Positions 1-9,834 of a DNA stretch of 10,375 nt are shown here, in pieces. The stretch spans positions 1 to 10,375 of the forward strand of contig LNKV01000057.1 of assembly GCA_001465935.1 (NCBI GenBank). The letters run 5' to 3'. Source of the DNA: Clarireedia homoeocarpa (taxonomy: Eukaryota > Ascomycota > Leotiomycetes > Helotiales > Rutstroemiaceae). The position numbers were made by a program, and so were the translations under genes. Position 1 is the stretch's first letter. Every line of letters begins with the position of its first letter. Below the pieces are notes generated by a model. That model did not search any database. It saw nothing but the letters and a program-made list of their open reading frames with translations, and had not been told where the DNA came from.

Positions 1-264
1 TAATTTAATATATATAAAGATTATAATTTATATTATAATTATAAAGTATATATAACTTAATATTATATAGTAATAGTAAATACTAATATTAAATAATCTC
101 GATTTATATATATATTGAGAAATAAATATTTTATTTAATTTAAACTTTTTATTTTAAAATTTATTTAAATTTATAAATAATAATTAAAAAGTTTAGTTTA
201 AGAAAATTAATTTAATTAATTATTACTTTATAATTATATACTTAATTATTTATATAATATAATA
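1..264 (+). repeat. 5' LTR of the Copia relic (left edge may be cut off)
   Basis: Position 1 aligns with 6139 and 264 with 6421. The first 60 bases are almost identical to the downstream copy. The stretch of about 61-96 is 19 bases shorter than its partner. From 97 to 264 the two copies align without gaps. Over 121-264 I count nine mismatches in 144 bases, eight of them transitions. Because the match begins at the first base of the window, the true LTR start may lie further left. The end is set by loss of similarity at about 264. The usual TG...CA termini cannot be seen; after RIP they would read TA...TA. Confidence 0.88.
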
Positions 265-1611
265 ATTATAAATCTAGTTTAAAATATATACTCTTTTATA
301 TAACTATTTATTAATTTATTTAATTAGTTACTTTTACTTTATAATTTTTATAATTTTTTTATTTTATTTATTATACTTATAATATTAATTTTTATAATAA
401 TTAATAGATCTAAATTTATTATTTACTAATAATAACTAGTATAATATATAGAATTTTAATAATAATATATTATTAAAAGTATTTAGAATATTTAAAATTA
501 ATAGTAAATTTTATATTAAAAACTTTATTAGTAAAAACTAATTTATAATATTATTATTAACTTTATTAATAATTAATAGTATATTTAATAAACCTTATAA
601 TAAATAATTATTAGAATATATTAAACTTTATTAATTTTTTTATTTATTAATTAATTATTAAATAATATAATAATAAATAATATATTTATAATAGATATTA
701 ATAATAAAGATAATTTAAATATAAAAAAATAAAAAATTAAATAGTTAGAAATATTTATATTTAAAATTAAAATAAATAAATTATTAAACTTTATATTATT
801 TTTATAATTTAAAGATATTAAGAATATTTATTTAATAAAGAAGCGAGATTATAAAATATATATAATTAAATATAATTATAAATATAAAGTTTTTAAGAAT
901 ATTTATATATAAATCTTATTAATTATAAACTTTATTTATTTTATTAATTTCAATTTTACTAGTTTTAAAAGAATTACTTTTTATAAAATTATTTATATAT
1001 TTAAATAATATTTAACTTTAATTAAAACTATTATATTATTTGAAATATAATATAAATATTATAATATTTTTAATAAACTTATCTTTATAAATATATAAGA
1101 TTCTAAAAGTAAAAATATATATATAATAATAATACTAGTTTGAAATATATTTAAATAAGATAATTTATTTAATTTTTAAAATATATTTAAATAAAATAAT
1201 TCTAGATCTTAAAGTAATAAAGATTATAATAAAGATAATAAAAAAAATAAATTTAATATTCTTTATTTATACTATTTAAAAGAATAATTTAATAATTCTA
1301 ATAATAAATATTTTTAAAAACTTAAATTCTATAATATATTTAAAAGAATATTATAAAATAAAATATCTAAAAACTATAATATTAATAATATTAATTAAAT
1401 AAAAGAAAAGTTAAACTAATTTAAATAAAATAAATTAAGAAAGATATTTACTAAAAAAAGTATTAGAAGATTTAATAAAGAATTAATTATAAACTTATTA
1501 TTATTTTTTTTAAAAAAAATTATTAATATAATTATCTTCCTTTTATTTATATAAATTAATAATCTAAGTATATATTTTACTTTAATTAAAATTAAAAAGT
1601 ATTATTTAATT
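265..1611 (+). other. Probable gag region of the Copia relic, not readable
   Basis: This 1.35-kb stretch lies between the 5' LTR and the protease trace, where gag is always found in Copia elements, and its length would suit a capsid protein of about 400 residues. I could not follow any frame or recognise a gag motif or CCHC zinc knuckle, so the assignment rests on position only. It is stop-rich in the frames I read. It holds a short internal duplication (1143-1201). The first bases after the LTR should carry the tRNA primer-binding site, but nothing there matches a tRNA 3' end after RIP. Confidence 0.4.
1143..1201. repeat. Short direct duplication, 23-bp unit at 36-bp spacing
   Basis: The 23 bases at 1143-1165 recur at 1179-1201 with one difference (G at 1159 against A at 1195, a transition). 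The 36-bp period equals 12 codons, so this could be a tandem repeat inside the old gag frame. Chance similarity is high in DNA this AT-rich, so it is a modest observation. Confidence 0.5.
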
Positions 1612-1839
1612 AACTTAACTTTATTTATTAATTATAATATTATATATTTAATTAATAATATTTTATTTCTTAATAATAATAAAATTAAATATTCTAATAA
1701 TAAAAATATAATTAAATATAATATTTATATTATTAAGAATATTTTTAATAAAATAAAGAATTTAAATATTAAAAATTTTATATTAACTAATATAACTTTA
1801 ATTTCTAATTTTTATATTAATATTATATTTAAAATTTAA
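1612..1839 (+). pseudogene. Copia aspartic protease remnant
   Basis: In the frame starting at 1612 there are 75 codons without a stop, ending in TAA at 1837. The read-out fits the retropepsin of fungal Copia elements, which cuts the Gag-Pol polyprotein. The catalytic Asp-x-Gly-Ala stretch with its following His appears as N-Y-N-I-I-Y at 1630-1647, as expected if GAT, TGT, GGT and CAT lost their G's and C's. About 50 residues on, the motif 'fxLxNVxxVPxFxxNixS' reads ILTNITLISNFYINII (1780-1827). Both the active Asp and the Gly are gone, so it is dead. The open frame survives only because few Gln, Trp or Arg(CGA) codons were there to become stops. The match is from memory of family motifs; divergence is large. 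Confidence 0.6.
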
Positions 1840-3200
1840 TTAATAAAATCAAAGTTAAATATATTAGATTATAACTATATATTAAAATATAATATAATAG
1901 AGAAGAGTATTATAATTATATAATTTATTTATAAGTTCAATTTAGTTTTTTTATAATATAAATAAATTATTTTCTTTTATTTAAATATTCTAATATTTAT
2001 TCTTATAAATAATATTATAATAATATATTTAATAATAAATTATTAGATTAGAAAATTATTTAAAAGATTATTTAATCTTATTTTAATAAAAGAGGATATT
2101 ATATAAATTTAATATAATTATATTAAATATTTAAGATAATAAATATTTAAATATTTAATAAATAAAATAAAAGAAGTGAAAATTAAAAGGATTTTATAAT
2201 TTAATTATAAATATTATATTTAAGTATATATAAAGTAAGTAATTAATAAAAGTTTAAAGAATTAATAATTATTATAATTATTTTATAAAAATTATATAAA
2301 ATCTTTTTAACTTTTTTAATTATATTTAATAACTTTTTCTAATTATTAATAATTAAAAAGATATATAATAATAAGATTTTTAAAATATTATTAGTTTATA
2401 AAACTTATTATAAAATATTTTATATTATAATTAATTTTAAAATATAGATAAAATATTAATATAATCTATCTATTTATATTATTAAATAAAATAATATTTT
2501 AATAATTAAAATAAAAAAATATATTAAATTTAAATATTAAATAATAAAGAAAGAGATTAAAATTAAACTTTTACTAATATATATTTATAAATCTAATAAT
2601 ATTATAAAGTAAATAGAATAAAAAGTTATTATTAAATTAATTAAAATATAAATTTAAAAAAATCTTCTTATAAATTTATAATTTAAAATTATATAAATAG
2701 TAATTTATTTATATAATATCAGTTTATTATAATAAAGAAACTTTAAAACTTTTAATAAAATACTCGATTTATAATTTAAATAATATTTTCGATAATATAA
2801 TTTAATATTAATCTCTTTAATTACTATTAATCTATATTCTAATTAAAATAAAATCTATTATTATAATTATTATCTTTACTTTTTAAATAAAGAATAAAAA
2901 TTAGAATATAATAAAAAGTAATATAAAATAAATTTATAAATTTATTTAAAATATCTAATTAGATATATATTTAATATATTGATTTATTAGATTTAAATAT
3001 TTATATTTAAACGGATTATTATTATTTAAAATATTATATTTAATAAATAAATTATATATTTTAAAAAAGTTAAGAAATATAATATTATTTTAAAGAATTA
3101 TTTAAATAAAGTTATATAAATTCTAGATATATATATAATTGAAAATCTAAATAAATTAATTTTAAAGAATAATAATATAATTAATCTTAATATTATTATT
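1840..3200 (+). pseudogene. Copia integrase remnant, partly readable
   Basis: Integrase lies between protease and RT in Copia elements and inserts the DNA copy into the genome. Readable signs are few. At 2173-2262, in the same frame as the protease, the read-out EVKIKRIL*FNYKYYI continues towards a Lys/Ser/Leu stretch. It fits the GAG-pre-integrase end and zinc finger of fungal Copia integrases (VKIKG..F.C..C...K). The Cys-x2-Cys pair would be the two TAT codons at 2206 and 2215 (TGT to TAT). Near the end, 3083-3130 reads YYFKELFK*SYINSRY, in a frame one base off, similar to the 'LW.E..KAA.Y..NRTP' segment that follows the catalytic Glu. I could not place the D,D-35-E residues. At least one indel must lie between 2262 and 3083. 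Confidence is moderate for the first motif and low for the second. Confidence 0.5.
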
Positions 3201-4261
3201 AAAAAAATAACTTTATAAATAGATTTTAAAAATAAAAATTAATAATATTAATAATAATAATAAAAAGTAAAGACTTTCTAATAATTTATAATTTAATAAT
3301 AATAATTTATATTAGAATAAAAGTAAAAATAGTTATAATAAATAATAGTTAGAAAATTAGTTTATAAATTAGAATACTATTAGAATTTCGATTAAATTTA
3401 ATAATATTTAAAATATAAAGATTATTGATTTTACTAATAATTAATAATTAAAGAAAGTTAAAATAAATAATAAAAACTTTAATAAATCTAATTTAATTAA
3501 TATATTTAAAATTAGAATATTTTCTAAATTTAAAAGTAAAATAGACTTCGAATATAATAAAACTATTAATATTATTTATAGATATTATAAAGAAAATTTT
3601 AATAAAAAATCCTTTTAATTAAAATAATTATAATTAGAAGATACTTTTATATAATTTTATTTATATTTTATATAATAATAATAAGATATATAAATAGAAA
3701 CTAATTAATTTAACTTTAATAAAATTAAATAATTTTTAATTATTTATATTAATAGATTTAAATAATTAATTATTTAAAAGATTAAAATTTATTATCGAGA
3801 TTGTTATAAAAAAAGTAAATATATTTAAGAAGATTATTTAAAATATTAATCTTTTTACTTATAAACTATTTAACTTTATTTATAAATATAAAATATATAA
3901 ATAAAAATAATATTATTTTTAATATAATAAAAAGATTATTAATACTTTTATTAATATAATTATTATTTAACTATTTAAAAAAAGTATTAAGAAATTTAAT
4001 AATTTTTATAATATATTCTAATTTAATTAATTAAATATAAATAAAAATAAAAAGTATAATAAATTTATAATATTTTATAATATAATAACTATTATAATTA
4101 TAAGAAAATTTAAGAAACTTATAATAGAAATACTTTAATTATTTAAAATATATAAAAATTAAATATTTAAAATATTAAAATACTATTCAGATTTAGAAAA
4201 TTATTTATTAAATTTAGTATTTAAAACTAATTATAATAAAAAGATTAGTAATTTTAAGACT
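3201..4261 (+). other. Integrase C-terminus/linker region of the Copia relic, not readable
   Basis: In Copia polyproteins a long, poorly conserved stretch joins the integrase core to RT, and this 1-kb region has the right place and size. Parts are rich in AAT/AAA/TAA triplets (3230-3360), giving Asn/Lys/Gln-like read-outs typical of a low-complexity linker. No conserved motif can be followed. A Cys-pair-like read-out at 3576-3625 was considered as a gag zinc knuckle and set aside. Confidence 0.4.
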
Positions 4262-5094
4262 TAGAATATATAAAGAGAAATATTAATATAATAAATATAT
4301 ATTAAACTAATCTCTCTTAAATAAATATTTATATATAAAACTAATTAAAATAAATATATAATATATTATAAATTGAGACTTATAATAAAAAGTAATTTTT
4401 AAATTAAGAATATAATTAAATTAATTTATATAATAATATTTACTTTTTATTCTTTTTAGATTATTATAATTATTATTATTAAACTCGATTTTAAAATAAA
4501 GTAATATAATATAATAAATATATTTATAAATACTTTATATAATTCTAATAATAAATTAATAATATATTACTTTCTTAATAATTATAAAATAGAAAATATA
4601 ATAATAATTATTAGTTATATAATTTAAATATTTTATTAAAACTTTAATTAGATTAAAAGTAAAATTATATATAAATAAACTTTATATCTTTATTAATAAA
4701 AATTATAAAGTATTAATTTTATTCTTTATAAATAATATTTAGATTATTTATAATAAAAACAATATTAAAATAATTAAAAGTATTATTAAAAGTATTTATT
4801 TTATTTATAAACTTTATAAAATAGATAATATTAAATAATTCTTAAAAATATAAATTATATAAGATTATATTTAAAAGAAATTATAATTAGTTTATAATAT
4901 TTATATTAAAAAGATTATTTAGAAATTTAATTTTATTAGTAAATAAATAGTAAATATTTTACTTCTTATAATTAATATTAAAAAATATAAAAATATAATT
5001 ATAAAATTAAAAGTTAAAGAATATTAAAAGAAAGTAAGATCGATTTTATATATTATAATTATTTTATATATAAATATTATAATTAAACTACTCT
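4262..5094 (+). pseudogene. Copia reverse transcriptase remnant
   Basis: This domain copies element RNA into DNA. The match to the fungal Copia RT runs over most of its length. At 4316-4330 'LKWVF' reads LK*IF, with TAA replacing the Trp codon. At 4367-4408 'YKARLVVKGxFQ' reads YKLRLIIKSNF*IK. At 4481-4535 'KLDFKIKQYDxxNAF' reads KLDFKIK*YNIINIF, with TAA for Gln. At 4710-4739 the catalytic 'LxLFFxVDDI' reads VLILFFINNI, with both active Asp codons now AAT. At 4824-4850 'GDIKWFLGI' reads DNIK*FLKI. The frame slips by one between about 4600 and 4692 and again between about 5085 and 5095. Around 5019-5048 the 'YQKKVGSILY' motif reads Y*KKVRSIL. Stops sit at conserved Trp/Gln sites, so the gene is inactive by RIP plus indels. 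Confidence 0.9.
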
Positions 5095-5667
5095 CTTACT
5101 AATCTATTAAAAGAATATATAATAATAATAAACTATTATATTAATTATTTATAAAGAATAAAATATTTTATTAGAAAATATAATATAAATTTATTTATAT
5201 AATTATTTATTATTTTAAATATTTCTTTTATAATTAATAATAAAATAAAATAATTCTTTTAAAAATATATAATATTTTTATATAAAGAATTGATTATCTA
5301 GAAAATATTTAAATAGAATATAATAATTATATTTATTATTAAAGTTAAGTTTCTTAATATAAAATAAATAGTTAAAGAAATAATAATAATAACTAGACTT
5401 TTTAAAAAACTTAAATTATTAATTTCTAAATTAACTATAATCTTTTATAATAATATTTAAATAATTAAATTAATGATAAAAGAAAATAAATAAATTTTAA
5501 CTAAATTATAATATATCGATATTTAAAATATATAGTTTTATTAAAAGTATATAAAAAGAGTATTTAATATTATATACTTTTTTATTTAAAATATATTTAT
5601 AAATAAACTTATTAAAAACTTTATATAATAATAGTTTAAATATTTTAAAACTCTCTTTAATTTATAA
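5095..5667 (+). pseudogene. Copia RNase H remnant and end of pol
   Basis: RNase H removes the RNA strand during reverse transcription. A single frame is readable from 5095 to a stop at 5665-5667. The start 'LTNPxKEH' reads LTNLLKEY (5095-5118), followed by INYL*RIKYF for the 'YL..TK' segment. The first catalytic segment 'SDASFADN' reads NISFIINN (5218-5241). 'STTEAE' is traced at 5332-5349, with both Glu codons now AAA/AAG because GAA followed a T. 'TRLFKxLK' reads TRLFKKLK at 5392-5415. 'CDNxQTIxL' reads YNNI*IIKL (5446-5472), and 'TKLRHVDI' reads TKL*YIDI (5500-5523). The final 'ADGLTKxL...F..F..xLGL' is traced to 5664. Stops replace Gln and Trp codons. No indel is needed across 570 bases, unlike the RT part. 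Confidence 0.88.
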
Positions 5668-6138
5668 AATATAAAAAGTAAAATTAAAAAAATTATTTGG
5701 ATAATTAAAAAATCGTAAAAAATATTATTTTATTTATAATATTTTATTTATAATATTTTATTTATATTATTAATAAGATTATTAAAATAATAAACTTGAT
5801 ATTATAAAATTAGTATATTTAAATAAAACTTAAATATTAATATTATTAGTTAGATAAATGTAAAATAAAATAATAATTATATTATAATCTTTATATTTAT
5901 TTTTATAAATATCTTTTATTATTTTCAATTTATATTATAAAGTAAGAAAAGATTAATATTTCTTTAATTTATAACTCTAATAATAATAAAAGTTTTTATA
6001 AATCTAATTATAATAATATTTATATTTAGTATAAAGAAATTAAATAAATCTTTATAATTTAAAATTTAAATTAAAAAGTATATTATAAAAACTAATTATT
6101 TAATTATTTAACTTATAATTAGAATTATTAAATATATA
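5668..6138 (+). other. Gene-free tail between pol and 3' LTR
   Basis: This 470-bp stretch follows the last pol stop and precedes the visible 3' LTR. I read no conserved motif in it. It holds a three-copy tandem repeat at 5727-5768. The polypurine tract that should touch the 3' LTR is not evident next to 6139. A weak purine run, TTAAAAAG, at 6071-6078 would suit if the LTR really starts near 6079, with its first 60 bases missing from the 5' copy because the window begins there. That is a guess. Confidence 0.5.
5727..5768. repeat. Three-copy 14-bp tandem repeat
   Basis: The unit ATTTTATTTATAAT occurs at 5727-5740 and 5741-5754 exactly, and at 5755-5768 with one change (A to T). It lies in the untranslated tail of the Copia relic. 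Exact adjacent copies suggest slippage or duplication that is recent relative to the RIP, though such low-complexity DNA slips easily. Confidence 0.8.
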
Positions 6139-6421
6139 TAATTTAATATATATAAAGATTATAATTTATATTATAATTATAAAGTATATATAATTTAATA
6201 TTATAAATAGATATTATTATTATATAATAATAATAAATATTAATATTAAATAATTCTAACTTATATATATATCTAGAATTAAATATTTTATTTAATTTAA
6301 ACTTTTTATTTTAAAGTTTATTTAAATTTATAAATAATAATTAAGAAGTTTAGTTTAAAAAGATTAATTTAATTAATTATTACTTTATAATTATATATCT
6401 AACTATTTATATAGTATAATA
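6139..6421 (+). repeat. 3' LTR of the Copia relic
   Basis: This is the second copy of the direct repeat that begins at position 1. It is 19 bases longer than the 5' copy because of an AT-rich insertion within about 6208-6235. The gap-free section 6254-6421 matches 97-264. Sites that differ are nearly all C/T or A/G, for example C6256, C6260, C6273, C6399 and C6403, where the 5' copy has T. A short hairpin (arms near 6253-6260 and 6272-6280) corresponds to the one at 97-120 in the other copy. The left edge could lie up to about 60 bases further upstream, since the 5' copy is limited by the window start. LTRs carry the element's promoter and polyadenylation signal, but none can be told apart here. 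Confidence 0.88.
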
Positions 6422-6444
6422 TAAAATATAATATAAAACTAATA

Positions 6445-6475
6445 TTTAAAAAAAATAAAAAAATTTTTTTTTTAA
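6445..6475. other. A-run/T-run hairpin just beyond the 3' LTR
   Basis: Starting 25-30 bases after the 3' LTR ends, two A-runs (eight and seven A's, split by one T) are followed at once by a run of about ten T's, making a near-perfect inverted repeat. It could be a remnant of a poly-A insertion end or simple slippage. No function is claimed. Confidence 0.5.
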
Positions 6476-6954
6476 TAAAATATTAATATAAAAAGATTAA
6501 ATAATAAATTAAATTATAAAAAACTAAGATTTTTAAAATTAATAAAATAATTAAACTAATTAATTATTACTTTAAATTATTAAAAATAATAAATATATAT
6601 TTTATATTTTATATTTTATTTCTTAAACTAATATTATTAGAAATATTAAATATACTTTATATTAAAATTAAATTAATTAATTCGAATATTAAATATAAAG
6701 TTAAAGAAATATTAAATTAAAAGTATATTAAAAGATAACTTTATTATTTAATTAAATAAAAAAAATATTTATATTTAGAAAATATATAAAAACTAATTAA
6801 GAATTTAAATTATTTAAAATATTTAATAAAATTTTATTAAAAAAATCTTTACTTTTTAATTAAATAATTAATTTAGAATTATTTATTAAAAGAAATTTTA
6901 AAAATAAAAGATTGATTTTAAAGAAATTAAAAATATAAAAAGTTTATTTAATTT

Positions 6955-7150
6955 ATTTAATTTATTTTTTTTTAGTTTTTTCTTTTCTTTTAAAGTTATA
7001 AATTTATTAAAATATTTAAACTTTTAATTAAATATCTTCTTTTTTTTCTTTTAAAGATAATTTTATTCTTTCTTTAAATAAAGAATTTTTATTATAATCT
7101 TTTTTTCTTTATAATATAATTTTTCCTTTTATTTATTAAAATTCTTCTAA
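6955..7150 (-). other. Pyrimidine-rich block, Lys-rich if read on the minus strand
   Basis: The + strand here is dominated by T with C in CT context (for example TTTTTTCTTTTCTTTTAAAG near 6976), in contrast to the balanced A/T composition elsewhere. On the minus strand it reads as Lys/Arg-rich codons (AAA, AAG, AGA). Such a block would suit the basic tail of some minus-strand transposon protein; a pogo/Fot1-type transposase C-terminus was considered but no DDE motif was found upstream. Strand asymmetry is what is seen; a gene here is only a possibility. Confidence 0.3.
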
Positions 7151-9834
7151 TTAATCTTTTATAATATTTTTTATTTTTATTTATCTTTAAAAATAAACTT
7201 TATATTATAAGAAGTTTATAAATAAATATATTTAAAATAATATTTCTTATTTAAAAAATAAATATTTTTTATATATTAGAAATTATTAATATAATAATTA
7301 AAATAAAGAATTATTTTAATATTATTACAATTAATAATTTAAATAAAATAAATAATTTCTTTATATTTTTAATAAGAAATAAATAATAAAATATTTAAAA
7401 ATATAATAAAAAGAAAATAAAGAAAAGTTAAAAAGTAATTAAAAATATTTTAAAATAAATTTTATAAAACTTAATATAATAAATATTAAAATAATATTTA
7501 TTTAAAAAGAAGATAATATTATAAATATTTAAGAATTATAAATTTAATAATTATAATTAATTATAATAGAATCTTCAATATATAATTAATAAAGTATTAA
7601 TTATAAAAAGATTATATAAAATTATATATTTTAAAAACTATTTAGAAATATTTATTTTTAAAAAGATTTTAAAAACTAATTATATTTTTATAACTTATAA
7701 TATAAAAGTTTATATAAATAAATAGTATTTCTTTAATATATAAAACTTTATATTTAATTTAAATTATAATTTATATATTTATTATTATTTATAAATAATT
7801 GATTTTTTATATATTATTTATTAATAATAAATTTATAATAATATTACTAATTATTATAATTAATAATATTTAAGATTTTAATTATTTTTATATAATTTAG
7901 AAAATAAATATTTATAATATTAACTTATTATTAATAATAAAGAATTTTTAAATATTATATATATTGAAAAAAACTATAATATTAATTTAATATAATATAT
8001 TAAATTTTAAAACTTTATTAACTTTATTTTAAAACTTCTATTAAATTAATTTAAAAGTATTTAAACTTTTAATATTATTTTTTAAATAATTATAATTATA
8101 AAAATTTAAAGAAGATAATTATAATTATATTAAAAAAGATTATTTAATAATAATTATTAAAAAAAATTTTAAACTTTATAAGTTTTAAAATATAATAATT
8201 ATTAAATTAATAAAATTAAATAAAAAAGTTATTATTAATATTTTTATAATTATAATTATACTTATTTATTATAAACTATTTAATAATTATTTATATTTAT
8301 TTAAAATCTTAAAAATATATAATTTAATTATAAAATTATAATAATTTAAATATTATTAATTATTAAAATTAATAATTTTAATATATTATATTTATTTAAT
8401 AATTTAATATTTAAAAATATTATTCTTAATAATAAAATAAACTTTTAAATTTATTTAATATATATATAATTTATAATTAATTATTGTAATTAACTAATAA
8501 TTATTTAAATAATATTTTATTTTAATTCTTTTTATTTAAAAACTACTAAATTATAAAAAGAAAGTTTATTTTATTATATAATAATATAAATATCTTTATT
8601 CTTTATTTTTATTTAAATTCTTATTTTATATTTTTTCTTATTATTATTTTTTATAATAATATATATTTTTTTAAAAATATTAAATATAATATTTTTAAAA
8701 GAAATAATAAAACTTTTTATAAAATTATTTTTATATTTAATTTTATTTACTTAATTATATATTTCTATTTTAAATATATTAATAATAATATCAAAGTGTA
8801 ATTAATAGATAATTTTCTTATAAATTTAAATATTAATATAAGAAAAATAGAAAAAGAGAAAAATAAATAAATCGATTTTTTATTTTTTTAAATAAAAGAT
8901 TAAAAACCTTTTATTTTAATTTTATAAAAGAGTAAAATTATAATATTAAATTAATTTTAGAATTATAAAGATAAACTAAAATTTAATAATAATAATATAT
9001 ATTATAATAAATCTAATTTATTAAATTAATTTTTATTTAACTTTCTTTTAATATTATTTTTAATTTTCTTTTAATAAAATATTAATAATAATAATAATTA
9101 TAAAACTAATTAATTTTTTTATAAAGTTTTAAAATTTTATTTTTTAAATTAAAAAATTAGATAATAATTTATATTATAATATTAAAATATTTATAAAAGA
9201 ATTATTAAAATTATTAATTTGTTTATTAATATATATTTAACTTATAAATTATCTTTTTTTAATTAATATTTAAAATATCTTTTTTAAATTATTAATCTAA
9301 TAAATAAACTTAATAATAATTTTAATATTTTTTTATTTTTATAAAAATAAATAGTTTTTAATTAATTTATTATATATATTTATTTTAATAAATATTAAAC
9401 TCGCGAGTATATTAATAATTAAATTAAAGATATTATATTAAATTATTTTAAAAAATTATTTTTATAAAAGTTTTTACTTTCTATTAAATAATTAATTAAA
9501 AAGTTATATTTACTTTTTTATAATAATTCTAAATTAATTTAAATTAAGAATAAATATTAAATTTTATTTATAATAATTTTAAAACTTTTATTTTTATTTA
9601 AAAAATTTTATTATTAATTTTATATATTTATATTAACTAGTTTAATATTAAAGAAAATAATTTATAAATATCTATTTTTTAAACTAATTAAATATTATAA
9701 AAACTAAATTAAAAATTAATAATACTAATTTATTATTTTATAAAACTAATTAGATTCTTTAATTTCTTAAAATAATAAGATAATATCAAGAAATTATTAG
9801 AATTATTTAGATTTTTTTCTAACTTTATAATATC

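Larger units (their letters stand above)
1..6421 (+). mobile_element. Ty1/Copia LTR retrotransposon relic, nearly full length
   Basis: Two direct repeats about 6.14 kb apart frame a + strand interior. Its readable parts come in the order protease, integrase, reverse transcriptase, RNase H. Integrase before reverse transcriptase is the order that separates Copia from Gypsy. Interior size (about 5.9 kb) and LTR size (about 0.27 kb) are normal for fungal Copia elements. Codon starts of the readable pieces fall in different frames: position mod 3 is 1 for protease and integrase start, 2 for the first part of RT, 0 for the second part of RT, and 1 for RNase H. There are also many in-frame stops, so it cannot make protein. 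The left edge may lie outside the window. Target-site duplication, primer-binding site and polypurine tract are not recognisable. Confidence 0.88.
6422..9829. other. Gene-free RIP-mutated DNA between the two retrotransposons
   Basis: No coding region is readable with confidence on either strand. The right-hand part, perhaps from about 8800 on, should be the gag/protease end of the Gypsy element whose RT starts near 9835, but I found no motif or LTR to fix its left border. A pyrimidine-rich block lies near 6955-7150 and an A/T hairpin near 6445-6475. Isolated surviving G/C-rich points are a CTCGCGAG at 9400-9407 and a TCAAAGTG at 8792-8799. Nothing suggests a promoter, terminator or RNA gene. 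Confidence 0.6.

Noticed and set aside
97..120. LTR hairpin as a terminator or regulatory site
   Set aside because: The arms are imperfect in both copies, and palindromic AT runs are abundant here. The corresponding hairpin at 6253-6280 could simply reflect the shared ancestor.
265..300. tRNA primer-binding site after the 5' LTR
   Set aside because: No stretch can be matched to a tRNA 3' end after C-to-T change.
1612..1836. Small intact protein-coding gene
   Set aside because: The frame matches a degraded protease within a Copia relic, lacks the catalytic Asp, has no convincing start codon or ribosomal context, and its neighbours are dead.
3566..3625. Read-out YRYYKENFNKKSF*LK, resembling a CCHC gag zinc knuckle (Cys-x2-Cys with a following CW)
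   Set aside because: The His and third Cys positions would need transversions rather than RIP changes, and gag cannot lie after the protease (1612) and integrase (2173) traces in a Copia element.
6071..6078. Polypurine tract before the 3' LTR
   Set aside because: Only eight bases, 60 bases away from the visible LTR start, and A-runs are common in this window.
6940..8300. Minus-strand pogo/Fot1-like transposase
   Set aside because: A Lys-rich tail and a KKKRL-type read-out are suggestive, but I could not find the DDE motifs or inverted terminal repeats. Kept only as a composition note.
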